Counted from the stretch's first letter, positions 1-9,378 are shown. The stretch: 56,893 bases of DNA from an uncultured Mycoplasmatota bacterium (GCA_900551105.1 URUT01000003.1:1-56893), one strand, 5' to 3'. A program made the numbers and translations. Notes: a model not told the origin generated them from the sequence alone.

Positions 1-26
1 TTTCCTCCTTTCTTCCTACTTAAGAT
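1..26 (-). promoter_or_regulatory. Ribosome binding site for a gene lying beyond the left edge (probably agrD)
   Basis: Read on the minus strand, the bases after the agrB stop contain AAAGGAGGAAA at the very edge of the window, a strong Shine-Dalgarno sequence with no start codon left inside the window. In agr loci the autoinducing-peptide precursor gene agrD directly follows agrB, so this is probably its ribosome binding site. The gene itself is not visible, so its identity is inferred from family order only. Confidence 0.6.
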
Positions 27-626
27 CTATTCACTTAAATTATAGGCTTTATAATTGTTAAATGATTGATGTGATATTTTATAAATAAGCGGATTAATTA
101 ATAAACTTTGATATAGTAAAGATGCTAACATAACATTAGATATTAAATTACTATTACGAATAATATAATAACTATATATAAATAAAATTATTAACGTCGA
201 TACCTTAAAAAATAACCTTCTCTTAGAGGACACAATAGGTCTTTTTTTCGTATCAGCTGGTGCATATAAGCTATAAACAACTAGGCACATAACTAAAGTG
301 ATAATTTTAACATATAAAGAAATATTTAAAATAGAACATAAATAAGGTATTAAAATAAAAGCAGATATAGATATTATCCAGCACTCTTTAGATGTATTTG
401 CGTGCCATCCAAAACTTAATAATCTAAGTGGTGCATAAAATAATATAAATAATAAATACTCATGAAATATTCCTAAAATATATGCTAACACTGTTATTAC
501 AATAATTTTTGTTCCAGTAAGATAAATACACTCTATTGCATATTTCATTACCTCGATTTCATCTTCGTTATAGTTTTTTTCTTTCTTTACTATACGTAAA
601 ATCATATTCATAAATCTTTTCTTCAC
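27..626 (-). CDS. agrB: AgrB-like autoinducing-peptide processing membrane endopeptidase
   Basis: This 199-residue multi-spanning membrane protein matches the AgrB family in length and pattern. The conserved segment PLRLLSFGWHANTSKEC carries the catalytic pair, His75 and Cys82, spaced as in staphylococcal AgrB, and several hydrophobic helices follow. AgrB cleaves the C-terminal part of the AgrD propeptide and helps form the thiolactone signal peptide. Translation appears to begin at GTG (624-626) behind GGAAGTGA; ATG codons six and eight residues in are alternatives. The expected agrD, agrC and agrA would lie to the left, outside the window. The signal peptide made, and what it controls, cannot be seen. 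Confidence 0.87.
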   Translation of the reverse strand: MKKRFMNMILRIVKKEKNYNEDEIEVMKYAIECIYLTGTKIIVITVLAYILGIFHEYLLFILFYAPLRLLSFGWHANTSKECWIISISAFILIPYLCSILNISLYVKIITLVMCLVVYSLYAPADTKKRPIVSSKRRLFFKVSTLIILFIYSYYIIRNSNLISNVMLASLLYQSLLINPLIYKISHQSFNNYKAYNLSE

Positions 627-680
627 TTCATCACTTCCGTCTTCATTTTAGCAAATAATATTACCGTACTTTATATTAGT

Positions 681-709
681 GTCTAAAAAGTTAGTATTTA
701 AGTCTAAAA
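681..709. repeat. Direct repeat GTCTAAAA x2 with 21-base period upstream of agrB
   Basis: GTCTAAAA occurs at 681-688 and again at 702-709, exactly 21 bases (two helical turns) apart, in the 279-base gap between agrB and the cold-shock gene. LytTR regulators such as AgrA bind two direct half-sites with this period. The sequence AAAGTTAGT at 687-695 also fits the published LytTR half-site pattern, although it is not repeated at the right distance. The gap otherwise shows AT-rich sequence only. Operator function is inference. Confidence 0.35.
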
Positions 710-905
710 TCAAATTATTCTCATTAACTACTGAACTTTAGTAAATCCAGACATTAAATAAGATATTTAAAACAGTATATTATCAAATTTAATATATATT
801 TGGTAAGATTAAGATGTCACACGGAAAACATTATGAAAGTACTTGTTTGTGATAGCAGTAAACGTGCACGCATTTGAAATACGATATAGAAGGAAGGTGT
901 TCTGC

Positions 906-1124
906 TTGAGAGGTAAGGTCAAATGGTTTAATAACGAAAAAGGTTATGGCTTTATTGAATGTGGTGACTTAGAAGATATATTTGTTCATTACTCGGCAAT
1001 CAAAAAAGACGGCTATAAGACTTTAAACGAAGGTGACATTGTTGATTTTCAATTAATTGAAACTGCTAAAGGTTTACAAGCAATTGAAGTAGTAGCAATC
1101 ACTTTAACAACTACAATCTTGTAG
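906..1124 (+). CDS. csp: Cold-shock protein (CspA family)
   Basis: This is a single OB-fold nucleic-acid chaperone. The RNA-binding motifs KGYGFI and DIFVHYSAI are intact and are preceded by GKVKWFN, the family signature. I place the start at TTG 906-908, which gives 72 residues and has a good Shine-Dalgarno (AGGAAGGTGT) about eight bases before it. The open frame runs further upstream to 843, but the 21 extra residues do not resemble the family. The protein would bind single-stranded RNA and keep it unfolded. The gene stands alone and its stop codon lies inside its own terminator. Confidence 0.9.
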   Translation: MRGKVKWFNNEKGYGFIECGDLEDIFVHYSAIKKDGYKTLNEGDIVDFQLIETAKGLQAIEVVAITLTTTIL

Positions 1125-1138
1125 TTTTTTCTTTTTTT
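1109..1138 (+). terminator. Rho-independent terminator of the cold-shock gene
   Basis: The stem AACTACAA / TTGTAGTT (1109-1116 and 1119-1126) is followed by a long T-rich run. It overlaps the stop codon at 1122-1124. The T-tract runs almost into the TATAAT at 1143-1148 that would serve hpf. Confidence 0.8.
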
Positions 1139-1142
1139 GTGT

Positions 1143-1148
1143 TATAAT
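1143..1148 (+). promoter_or_regulatory. Extended -10 promoter element for hpf
   Basis: TGTGTTATAAT places an extended -10 box 26 bases before the hpf start codon. TTGTAG at 1119-1124, 18 bases upstream, is the only -35 candidate, and it lies in the previous terminator stem. The predicted leader would be only about 14 bases long. Confidence 0.55.
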
Positions 1149-1168
1149 TACCATAAGGAGATGATAAT

Positions 1169-1699
1169 ATGAAATTTACAATTAGAGGAGAAAAAATTCA
1201 GGTAACAGATTCAATAAAAAATTATATAGAATCAAAAATCGGCAAACTCGACAAGTACTTTGATAATCCAGAAAGTATAGAAGCCCATGCTTTAATAAAA
1301 GTGAAAGATAATAATCAAATAATTGAAGTAACAATTCCTGTAAACAAATTCACAATTCGTGCTGAAGAAAAAAATAAAGACCTTTATGCAGCTATTGATT
1401 TAGTTGTAGATAAATTAGAAAGACAAATCCGTAAAAATAAAACAAGAATTAAAGATAGATATAAAAAGGAAGAAAAGATAGATTTTATATTTAATTTTGA
1501 AATTGAAGAAGAAGAAAATAAAAATAATATCGTAAAAAGAAAAAATATTGAAATTAAACCAATGGACGAAGAAGAAGCAATTTTACAAATGGAATTATTA
1601 GGGCATGACTTTTATGTGTTTAATAATATTAATGAAGAGTGCATATCAGTTCTATACAAAAGAAAAGATGGTAATTACGGTATAATTAATACAAAATAG
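1169..1699 (+). CDS. hpf: Ribosome hibernation promoting factor, long form
   Basis: This 176-residue protein has the two domains of long HPF. The N-terminal S30AE/YfiA domain (about 1-105, beginning MKFTIRGEKIQVTDSIKNYI) binds the 30S decoding site. The C-terminal domain (about 115-176, with DEEEAILQMELLGHDFYVF and NGNYG-like YKRKDGNYGII) dimerises two ribosomes into an inactive 100S particle. Placement directly before secA is standard in Firmicutes. The linker is short and acidic. Start ATG 1169 has AAGGAG about nine bases upstream. Confidence 0.95.
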   Translation: MKFTIRGEKIQVTDSIKNYIESKIGKLDKYFDNPESIEAHALIKVKDNNQIIEVTIPVNKFTIRAEEKNKDLYAAIDLVVDKLERQIRKNKTRIKDRYKKEEKIDFIFNFEIEEEENKNNIVKRKNIEIKPMDEEEAILQMELLGHDFYVFNNINEECISVLYKRKDGNYGIINTK

Positions 1700-1720
1700 G
1701 ATGTAAAAGTCCTTTTTTTT
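1698..1720 (+). terminator. Weak hairpin/T-tract terminator between hpf and secA
   Basis: A short stem, AGGA / TCCT (1698-1701 and 1710-1713), is followed by nine or more T residues. The stem is only four pairs long, so it probably terminates poorly. A TATAAT at 1724-1729 follows at once and would serve secA. Confidence 0.4.
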
Positions 1721-1751
1721 TGATATAATATCAAAATGAGAGGTGAATAAT

Positions 1752-4247
1752 ATGAGTTTACTAAGAAAACTTGTAGATACTGAATATAAAGAATTAAAAA
1801 GGTTTAATAAAATTGCCGACAAAATTGAAAGCTTAGATGAAACTTACTCTAAGATGAGCGATGAAGAATTAGCAGGAAAAACCGAAGAATTTAAAAAGGG
1901 ACTAGCAAATGGAAAAACATTAGATGATATAATTGTAGATGCCTTTGCAACTGCAAGAGAAGCAGCATACCGTAAAATTGGGGAAAAACCATACCGCGTA
2001 CAACTTATTGGTGGTCTAGCAATTCATTATGGAAATATCGCTGAAATGAAAACTGGTGAAGGAAAAACTTTAACTACAATCTTACCAGCATATTTAAATG
2101 CGCTAACTGGAAAAGGAGTTCATGTTGTAACTGTAAATGAATATTTAAGTGCTCGTAACGCTGAATGGATGGGACCAATATTTGAATTCTTAGGAATTAG
2201 TGTTGGTGTAAATTTAAGAGAACTATCTCCTGAAGAAAAAAGAAAAGTGTATAACCGTGATATTACATACTCAACTAACAATGAAATCGGCTTTGACTAC
2301 TTAAGAGATAATATGGTGCAAAGAAAAGAAGATCGTACTCAGCGTGGTCTAAATTACTGTATTATAGATGAAGTAGACTCAATTTTAATAGATGAAGCAA
2401 GAACGCCATTAATTATATCTGGTGGGAAATTTAACGCTGCTAATTTATATATTGAAGCAGACAGCGCAGTAAAAAAATTAAAAGAAGACGAAGATTATAG
2501 CGTTGATGAAAAAACTAAAACTGTTATGCTAACTGCTGAGGGAAGCAAAAAAATAGAAAAATACTTTAAGATAAATAACTTATATGACGCAGAAAATACT
2601 GCGCTAGTTCATCACGTAAATCAAGCATTAAAAGCAAATTATGGAATGAAAGTAGACGTTGACTATGTTGTTCATGAAGGAGCAATCCTAATTGTCGATC
2701 AGTTTACTGGCCGTCTAATGCAAGGAAGACAATTTAGTGAAGGACTTCATCAAGCAATAGAAGCTAAAGAGGGCGTTAAAATTAATGAAGAAACAAAAAC
2801 CCTAGCAACTATAACTTTCCAAAATTTATTTAGAATGTATAACAAAATATCAGGTATGACAGGTACAGCAAAAACTGAAGAAGAAGAATTTAGAGATATT
2901 TATAATATGTACGTAATTGAAATACCAACTAACAAGCCATGCATTAGAACTGATATGGCTGACTTAATGTTTGCAACTGAAAAAGGTAAATACAATGCAA
3001 TTGTAAACTTCATTAAAGAAATTCATGAAAAAGGACAACCTATACTAGTTGGTACAATTTCAGTAGAATCAAACGAATTATTAAGTAGAATGCTTCAAAA
3101 GGAACACTTACCTCATGAAGTATTAAATGCTAAAAATCATGCTCGTGAAGCAGAAATAATAGCTAAAGCTGGACAAAAAGGCGCAATTACAATCGCAACA
3201 AATATGGCTGGCCGTGGAACCGATATTAAGTTAGGCGAAGGCGTAAAAGACCTAGGCGGTTTATGTGTAATTGGAACTGAAAGACATGAATCTCGTCGTA
3301 TAGATAATCAGTTAAGAGGTCGTGCTGGACGTCAAGGAGACCCAGGTTATTCACAATTCTTTATCTCATTTGAAGATGAACTTATGCGTAGATTCGGAAC
3401 TGACCGTATTAAAACAATGATTCAAAATATAGGCTATGATGAAACAACACCAATAAGATCAAAAATGTTCAGTAAAAGTATTGAATCAGCTCAGAAAAAA
3501 GTTGAAGGTAATAACTATGATATGCGTAAAAGTTTACTTGACTACGATAATATTGTTTCAGAACAAAGAAAAATTATCTATGCAAAAAGAAATGATATTC
3601 TAGATGCTGAAGATATGACTGAAATTTCTGAAGATACTATCAAGGATTACGTAGATGATTTTGTTGACAGTCACATCGCACCAGAAGGATATCTAACTGA
3701 AAAAGACTTAGAAGATATTAAAGAACATTTTAATAATTATTTAAGAAATAGTGAACTAACTACAGATGAGATCACATCTAAGAAAGAAGAACAAGTAAGT
3801 GAAACAATAAGCGGTAAGCTTTTAGAAGAATTTGAAAACAAGCTTAAAGATATTCCTGAAGAAATTACTAATAACTTTGAAAGATTTATAAATCTTAAAG
3901 TTATAGATGATGCTTGGATAGAACATATAAATGCTATGGAACATTTAAGAGAAGGAATTGGTTTAAGAGGATATGGCCAAGTAAATCCATTACAAGCATA
4001 CGCTCTTGAAGGATACGAAATTTTTGATAAGATGTTAGATAACATTGAAGCTAACATCACAAACTTACTAATGAAAGTTGAAATTAAACAAAATATTACA
4101 CCAAAACAAGGACCAAAAATTCAGACAAACGATGGAAAAGAAACTTTAAAAAGCAGTCCAAAAGTAAATGAAAAAAAGAAAATAGGTCGTAATGATCCAT
4201 GTCCATGTGGAAGTGGTAAGAAGTACAAACAGTGTTGTGGCAAATAA
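1752..4247 (+). CDS. secA: Preprotein translocase ATPase SecA
   Basis: This 831-residue motor drives Sec-dependent protein export through SecYEG. Visible motifs are Walker A MKTGEGKT (about 99-106), the DEAD-like DEVDSILIDEARTPL (about 206-220), the GTDIKLG and QLRGRAGRQGDPG motifs of the second nucleotide-binding fold, and the C-terminal zinc-binding tail CPCGSGKKYKQCCGK. That tail also binds SecB-like factors and ribosomes. I prefer ATG 1752 because GAGAGGTG precedes it at the usual distance; an in-frame GTG at 1743 overlaps that site. In many Firmicutes prfB follows directly, but here about 8 kb of other genes intervene. Confidence 0.98.
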   Translation: MSLLRKLVDTEYKELKRFNKIADKIESLDETYSKMSDEELAGKTEEFKKGLANGKTLDDIIVDAFATAREAAYRKIGEKPYRVQLIGGLAIHYGNIAEMKTGEGKTLTTILPAYLNALTGKGVHVVTVNEYLSARNAEWMGPIFEFLGISVGVNLRELSPEEKRKVYNRDITYSTNNEIGFDYLRDNMVQRKEDRTQRGLNYCIIDEVDSILIDEARTPLIISGGKFNAANLYIEADSAVKKLKEDEDYSVDEKTKTVMLTAEGSKKIEKYFKINNLYDAENTALVHHVNQALKANYGMKVDVDYVVHEGAILIVDQFTGRLMQGRQFSEGLHQAIEAKEGVKINEETKTLATITFQNLFRMYNKISGMTGTAKTEEEEFRDIYNMYVIEIPTNKPCIRTDMADLMFATEKGKYNAIVNFIKEIHEKGQPILVGTISVESNELLSRMLQKEHLPHEVLNAKNHAREAEIIAKAGQKGAITIATNMAGRGTDIKLGEGVKDLGGLCVIGTERHESRRIDNQLRGRAGRQGDPGYSQFFISFEDELMRRFGTDRIKTMIQNIGYDETTPIRSKMFSKSIESAQKKVEGNNYDMRKSLLDYDNIVSEQRKIIYAKRNDILDAEDMTEISEDTIKDYVDDFVDSHIAPEGYLTEKDLEDIKEHFNNYLRNSELTTDEITSKKEEQVSETISGKLLEEFENKLKDIPEEITNNFERFINLKVIDDAWIEHINAMEHLREGIGLRGYGQVNPLQAYALEGYEIFDKMLDNIEANITNLLMKVEIKQNITPKQGPKIQTNDGKETLKSSPKVNEKKKIGRNDPCPCGSGKKYKQCCGK

Positions 4248-4254
4248 ATTATAA

Positions 4255-4285
4255 AATAGTAAAATCTTTATTTACTATTTTTTTT
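4255..4285 (+). terminator. Rho-independent terminator of secA
   Basis: A perfect nine-base stem, AATAGTAAA / TTTACTATT (4255-4263 and 4271-4279), is followed by a run of T. Confidence 0.85.
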
Positions 4286-4385
4286 ATAATAATCAAATCT
4301 AAAAGTGTTAATAAAATGTCTATTTAAAGCTAACATATTTACAGAATGAATAATATATGATATTTTCAAAACAGAGGTGATATAT

Positions 4386-5066
4386 ATGAAAACTTTTGAA
4401 AATTTTAAAGCTGAAACACTTGCTACGCAAGAAAGAATTAAAAATAATTTTGCAAGTAAACTTAACACTGAAGGGTTGCCAGATGATTATGCTAGGGCAT
4501 GGACTATGGGCTTTAAGGAATACGAAAATAATATTAAAAATATTGATGAATTAGCTGTAATTAAATTAGGATCAACTACAAATGGTTTAATTTCTGCCAT
4601 TAGGAGAAATTATAAGAATCATTTTAGTGAATATTGGGATACATTCGAAAATTTTATTAATAACTATATTATTGGAAAAACTCAAGATGGGCAAATAATA
4701 CCTGGTTCAGATGCTTCTGCCGTAGATGCATGCAGAGAACTTGGAATAACTTTAGAAGATTTAATGTGTTTTAAAGGGCATGATCCGTTGAGTGATGAAA
4801 TGTGCGACACTTTCAGACAATATATTAATATAAATTTTGGATCAAATATTCCATTATCTAGTGTTGAAAGAAAAGCAGAAGAGAATTATTTTTCTTTACC
4901 GTACAATGCGGATGAAGCTGAGAAAGATAAAGCATATTTACATTTTAAGGAAATTCAAAGAGATTCAGGACAGTTATGTAAATATGGCGACTACTATTTC
5001 TTAGCTGATAATAAATGTTATCAAGATGCTAAAGCTAGATGTGATGAAAGAAATATACAAATGTGA
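4386..5066 (+). CDS. Conserved-looking hypothetical protein, 226 residues
   Basis: I do not recognise this protein. ATG 4386 follows AGAGGTG at a good distance, so translation is likely; an in-frame GTG at 4377 overlaps that site. The product is soluble-looking and mostly helical, with no signal peptide or membrane segment. Its middle part (around residues 90-140, with GSDASAVDACRELGITLED) looks like a compact helical domain. The C-terminus is rich in charged residues and contains three cysteines. It stands alone between two terminators in an accessory stretch next to a broken gene. Confidence 0.7.
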   Translation: MKTFENFKAETLATQERIKNNFASKLNTEGLPDDYARAWTMGFKEYENNIKNIDELAVIKLGSTTNGLISAIRRNYKNHFSEYWDTFENFINNYIIGKTQDGQIIPGSDASAVDACRELGITLEDLMCFKGHDPLSDEMCDTFRQYININFGSNIPLSSVERKAEENYFSLPYNADEAEKDKAYLHFKEIQRDSGQLCKYGDYYFLADNKCYQDAKARCDERNIQM

Positions 5067-5070
5067 TTTG

Positions 5071-5093
5071 AAGACTAGAAATAGTCTTTTTTT
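5071..5093 (+). terminator. Rho-independent terminator
   Basis: The stem AAGACTA / TAGTCTT closed by a GAAA tetraloop (5071-5088) is followed by TTTTTT. Confidence 0.85.
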
Positions 5094-5454
5094 ATGTATT
5101 AATACAAAGTGAAATTGTATACATTTATGAAGAAATATAGTGAAAAATATAAATTGTAAATATAGAAATTAGATTTAATTATATCAAAAAAAATTTTGTA
5201 AAAAATGTTTTATTTTCTAATTCAGATGAAAAAAAATAAAATTACTCTATAAATGATAAGTAAAATTATGGTCATGTAATGATTGTTTCCATAGAATTTA
5301 GAGTAAGCTTAAAAAAATTAATTAAATTTAGAACCAAATAAACTAAATAAAGATTTTTAAAAGCAAACTAATTATAAATACAATAGTATAAATAGCACAA
5401 AATAAAAACCTTTTTATTCTTAATTATGTTAATATAAATTTAGATAGGTAAGAT
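5094..5454. other. AT-rich stretch without recognisable genes
   Basis: These 361 bases are almost entirely A and T with stops in every frame. I see no hairpin with a T-tract, no repeat and no clear promoter. It may be decayed sequence next to the pseudogene that follows. Confidence 0.6.
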
Positions 5455-6414
5455 ATGAAAAGAAAAAAATTATTTATATTAATAACTGTATTTATAATCG
5501 TGCTAACTGCATCAATAACAATATATAGTGTTTTAAAACAGGGAAAAGATAATATTTCAGAAAATAAATATCGTACTTTTGAGTCAAGTTAAATCCAATA
5601 TAAGACAGAATATAAAGTGAATAACAATAATATAAAATATATTATATTTACTATACCAAACGTTGATGAGTGCAGTGAGAATATAGAGAACACAAAAAAA
5701 GAAATTGACAAGAATAATAACTTAAATATTTACTTCGATATCAAGTATTCTTGTGGAGGCTGTGCAACATTAGTTAAAACATTTGAAATACCAATTGATG
5801 ATAGTGCAAATATCAATGAAATAAAAGCATATTATAAAATTGTAAGTGAAGAGGAATGCAATTTGGACGTGGTAAAGAAACCAATTATATACATTTATCC
5901 AACCAAAGAAATAGATTTAAGCATTAAACTTAAAAATAATAAAAAGCTTACAACTTCATATCCGAAATACAATAATAGGTGGAATATTCACGTAGATACT
6001 AATGGAAATATTTATGACTATAATACTAAAAGAAATTACTATGCTTTGTATTGGGAAGCTCATGATAATACACATATTAATATGAATGAAGGATTTGTTG
6101 TCGAAGGAAAAGATACAGTTAAATTCTTAGAAGAAAAACTAGAATATCTTGGACTTAACGAAAAAGAAACTAATGAATTTATTATTTATTGGATAGATAA
6201 GCTAGAAAGCAACAAATATAATTTCATAAGATTTAGAAATACTGAAGAAGCAAACGAGTATATGCCTCTATAATGTAGTACGAATCCTGATACTTTAATA
6301 AGAATTATTATGGATTACAAACCACTTAATGAGAAGATTACAGTTAATGAGCAACCATTAGAAAAAATTTCAAGACATGGATTTACTGTTGTTGAATGGG
6401 CGGGCACGAAATAA
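5455..6414 (+). pseudogene. Broken secreted/anchored protein with two in-frame TAA codons
   Basis: One reading frame runs from ATG 5455 to TAA 6412-6414 and would encode about 319 residues, but TAA codons interrupt it at 5590-5592 and 6271-6273. There is no frameshift. The first piece (45 residues) is a signal anchor beginning MKRKKLFILITVFIIV. The middle piece (5617-6273 if restarted at GTG) carries KPIIYIYPTKEID, TSYPKYNNRW and YALYWEAHD. The last piece has NPDTLIRIIMDYKPL and HGFTVVEW. These three blocks occur in this order in an uncharacterised surface-protein family of gut Firmicutes, so I read them as one gene. Nonsense decay is most likely; a sequencing error at both stops is less likely. 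Confidence 0.75.
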
Positions 6415-6477
6415 ATTAATTGCTAAAAATATCAAGAACTAGATAACAAAATTTAAAAATCGAAAGAAAGTATTATT

Positions 6478-6882
6478 ATGAAGAAAATAAGTTATTTGAG
6501 TATGTTTTTAATTTTATGTATATGTGCTTGTACAAATAAATCCAAAGATAATTTTGGTAATAACGAAAAAAATTTAGAAAATATAATTATAGAAAACTTA
6601 ACTCAAATTAGTAATGAGTTTAATATGACATCCTCAAATCCTTATAATTATACAAAAAACGAATATTACAAAAACAAAGTGATACTATGTAATGATGCAG
6701 TAAATGTATTAGAAAATATGTATAAAGATAAAAAACTTTCTGGTTTAAATGCTTATTTTTCAGCTTTAGCAATTCAAGCCATTACGAAATGTAGTTTGTA
6801 TGAGGAATATAATTTAGATTGGTCAACAGCCGAAGAATTGTATAATTTATGGGAAGATCATAATTGCTCATTCAAAAAATAA
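6478..6882 (+). CDS. Small putative lipoprotein
   Basis: This 134-residue protein starts with a lipoprotein signal peptide (MKKISYLSMFLILCICAC), with a lipobox ending at Cys18. It would be lipid-anchored on the outer face of the membrane. The mature part is helical and charged, contains four further cysteines including the CSLYEEYNLDW and HNCSF segments, and matches nothing I recognise. It stands alone after the broken gene. Confidence 0.65.
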   Translation: MKKISYLSMFLILCICACTNKSKDNFGNNEKNLENIIIENLTQISNEFNMTSSNPYNYTKNEYYKNKVILCNDAVNVLENMYKDKKLSGLNAYFSALAIQAITKCSLYEEYNLDWSTAEELYNLWEDHNCSFKK

Positions 6883-6921
6883 ACCTAATAACAGTGTCAA
6901 TTTATGGCACTTTTATAGGTT
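6882..6921 (+). terminator. Long interrupted hairpin after the lipoprotein gene
   Basis: AACCTA (6882-6887) pairs with TAGGTT (6916-6921), and AGTG (6893-6896) pairs with CACT (6908-6911) inside it. The T-tract is poor, so termination is uncertain. Confidence 0.45.
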
Positions 6922-6975
6922 CAACAATTTTTAATTTTCATAAAAATGATATAATAACGTTAGGAAAGTGATACT

Positions 6976-9330
6976 ATGAAAGAAAATGAAGTTAATTTAA
7001 AAGGCTTATCCACAAAGGAAGTAAATGAGCAAATAGCTAAAAATTTAGTTAATTATGATACTCAGCCTAAAACAAAAACAACTAAAGAAATTATAACGGG
7101 GAACGTGTTTACTTACTTTAACCTCTTAAATATCGTGCTAGCTGCTTCAATTATTTTAGTAGGTATATTTAGTGATAAACTACTATATTCATTAAAGAAC
7201 TGTCTATTTTTAGGTGTAATCATTTGTAATACAATAATTAGTACAATTCAGGAAATTACATCAAAAAAAATAATTGACAAGTTATCCTTTCTATCAGAAA
7301 CAAAGACAACAGTTTTTCGTGATTCTAAAAAAGTAGAAATTGTAAATGAAGAAATTGTTAAAGATGATTTGGCATATTTTAAAATCGGTAATCAAATTCC
7401 CACAGATTCAGTAATTTTAGAAGGCGAAGTAGAAGTAAATGAATCGTTTTTAACAGGCGAAGTAATACCCGTTTTAAAAAAGAAGGGTGATAATCTTTTA
7501 TCTGGTAGTTTTATTGTTAGTGGCTCATGTTATGCCAAAGTAGTAAACGTAGGAAAAGAAAATTACATATCTAAAATATCTTCTGAAGCTAGATATAATA
7601 AAGAAGTAAATTCTGTAATAAAAAATTCTTTTGATAAATTAATTAAAGTTTTATCGATCTTAATAGTGCCAGTAGGCATCTTATTTATGATAAATCAGTA
7701 CAGTATCACTGGAAGCTTATCCGAATCCATTTTTTCAACAGTAGCAGCCTTAATAGGTATGATCCCAGAAGGCTTAATTCTTTTAACCAGTTCAGTAATG
7801 GCAGTAAGCGTCATAAGACTGTCAAAATATAAAGTTTTAGTTCAGCAATTATATTGTATAGAAACTCTAGCAAGAGTAAATGTTATTTGTTTAGATAAAA
7901 CTGGAACAATCACTGAAGGAAAAATGAAAGTCAAAGAAGTAATTTTAGAAAAAGGCAAAAGCATTGCTGATATAAATGCTATTCTTGGAGAGATATGTTC
8001 TGCATCTGAAGAAAAAAATTCCACAATGGAAGCATTAAGTGCATATTTTCCACAAAAGCAAGAATGGAACTTACTAGAAAGCCTACCTTTCTCATCTGAA
8101 AGAAAATATTCTGCCTACGATTTTAAAGACAATGGCATCTATTTTTTAGGAGCTCCTGAATTTGTTTTAAAGTCAAATTATAAAAAATATGAAAATCAAA
8201 TTAAAACATATCAAGAAAATTACCGCGTAATATTACTAGCAAGTGGTAATACAAATCTAAAAAAGCCAGAAAATGTAAAACCACTAGCGTTCATTCTAAT
8301 AGAAGATATTATCAGAAAAAACGCTAAAGAAACTTTAGATTATTTTAAAAAGCAAGGAGTAGACATTAAAATTATATCTGGAGATAATTATAAGACAGTA
8401 GAAAAAGTAGCTAAAAATGCCGGTTTAGAAAATGTTTACGGTGTCGATGCTAGTACTCTCAATAATGAAGAAATAAAAGAAGCAGTAAAAAAATATAATG
8501 TATTTGGAAGAGTAACCCCAATCCAAAAAAAGTTAATCGTAAACGAATTAAAAAAACAAGGAAAAACCGTTGCGATGACTGGCGATGGTGTTAATGATGT
8601 TCTAGCTCTAAAAGAAGCAGATTGTAGTATTGCAATGGCAAGTGGAAGTGATGCAACTAGAAACGTGAGTCAGCTAGTTCTATTAAACTCAGACTTTGAA
8701 AGCATTCCCCACATAGTAGCAGAAGGAAGAAGAACTATCAACAATATTGAAAGAAGCGCATCATTATTATTAGTAAAAACTATTTTTACAATTCTTCTAA
8801 TTTTGCTTTGTGTTATCTTATCAAGTAAATATTTCTTTATACCAATTCAGTTAACATTAATTACTGCATTTACAATTGGTATTCCATCATTTGTCTTAGC
8901 CTTAGAACCAAATGAAGAATTAGTAAGTGGAAATTTTTTTCTTAAAGTCATAAGTAAAAGCATACCAGCAGCTTTAACAGTTGTATTTAACGTAACAATT
9001 ATTATGTTATTTAAAATAGCTTTTAACTTACCAGAAGATGTTGTATCAAGCCTAGTTGTATTTTTAACAGGAACTACTGGATTTATATTCCTATATAAGT
9101 TATGTACGCCATTTAACTATTTTAGACTGATATTATGGTGCTTACTAATTGACGGGTTTGTCTATTGTGCCGTCACTCAGTACTCATTCTTTAATATTAA
9201 ATTAATTAATTTTGAAATAGCATTAATCTTTGGAGTATTACTAATATGTTCACTTTACATTTTTGATAAACTAACAAAATTAGTATCTTACATAACCAAA
9301 AAAATAGAAATTAAAAATAAGGCAATTTAA
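6976..9330 (+). CDS. P-type cation-transporting ATPase (CtpE/Exp7-like)
   Basis: This 784-residue integral membrane pump has the actuator motif TGEV (about 160-163), the helix-4 motif PEGL (about 264-267), the phosphorylation site DKTGT with Asp307, and the hinge TGDGVND. About ten hydrophobic segments are present. It lacks an N-terminal metal-binding domain and has no CPC motif, so it is not a heavy-metal P1B pump. PEGL instead of PEGLP and the overall size resemble the HAD-IC ATPases CtpE and Exp7, of which CtpE is linked to calcium. The substrate is therefore inferred to be a divalent cation, probably calcium. TATAAT at 6950-6955 precedes the gene. Confidence 0.9.
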   Translation: MKENEVNLKGLSTKEVNEQIAKNLVNYDTQPKTKTTKEIITGNVFTYFNLLNIVLAASIILVGIFSDKLLYSLKNCLFLGVIICNTIISTIQEITSKKIIDKLSFLSETKTTVFRDSKKVEIVNEEIVKDDLAYFKIGNQIPTDSVILEGEVEVNESFLTGEVIPVLKKKGDNLLSGSFIVSGSCYAKVVNVGKENYISKISSEARYNKEVNSVIKNSFDKLIKVLSILIVPVGILFMINQYSITGSLSESIFSTVAALIGMIPEGLILLTSSVMAVSVIRLSKYKVLVQQLYCIETLARVNVICLDKTGTITEGKMKVKEVILEKGKSIADINAILGEICSASEEKNSTMEALSAYFPQKQEWNLLESLPFSSERKYSAYDFKDNGIYFLGAPEFVLKSNYKKYENQIKTYQENYRVILLASGNTNLKKPENVKPLAFILIEDIIRKNAKETLDYFKKQGVDIKIISGDNYKTVEKVAKNAGLENVYGVDASTLNNEEIKEAVKKYNVFGRVTPIQKKLIVNELKKQGKTVAMTGDGVNDVLALKEADCSIAMASGSDATRNVSQLVLLNSDFESIPHIVAEGRRTINNIERSASLLLVKTIFTILLILLCVILSSKYFFIPIQLTLITAFTIGIPSFVLALEPNEELVSGNFFLKVISKSIPAALTVVFNVTIIMLFKIAFNLPEDVVSSLVVFLTGTTGFIFLYKLCTPFNYFRLILWCLLIDGFVYCAVTQYSFFNIKLINFEIALIFGVLLICSLYIFDKLTKLVSYITKKIEIKNKAI

Positions 9331-9378
9331 TTTACTTTGACCTCTTAAGATGATATACTTTGACTAGGAGATGATAAC

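Noticed and set aside
834..878. Fourteen-codon frame MKVLVCDSSKRARI before the cold-shock gene
   Set aside because: Shine-Dalgarno is poor and nothing else supports translation; chance is likely.
843..905. Upstream extension of the cold-shock protein to 93 residues
   Set aside because: The extra 21 residues do not fit the family, and a strong ribosome site precedes TTG 906 instead.
5590..6273. Recoding (stop read-through) of the two TAA codons in the broken gene
   Set aside because: Both are TAA, for which no selenocysteine- or pyrrolysine-type recoding is known, and no downstream stem-loop stands out. Nonsense decay is more likely.
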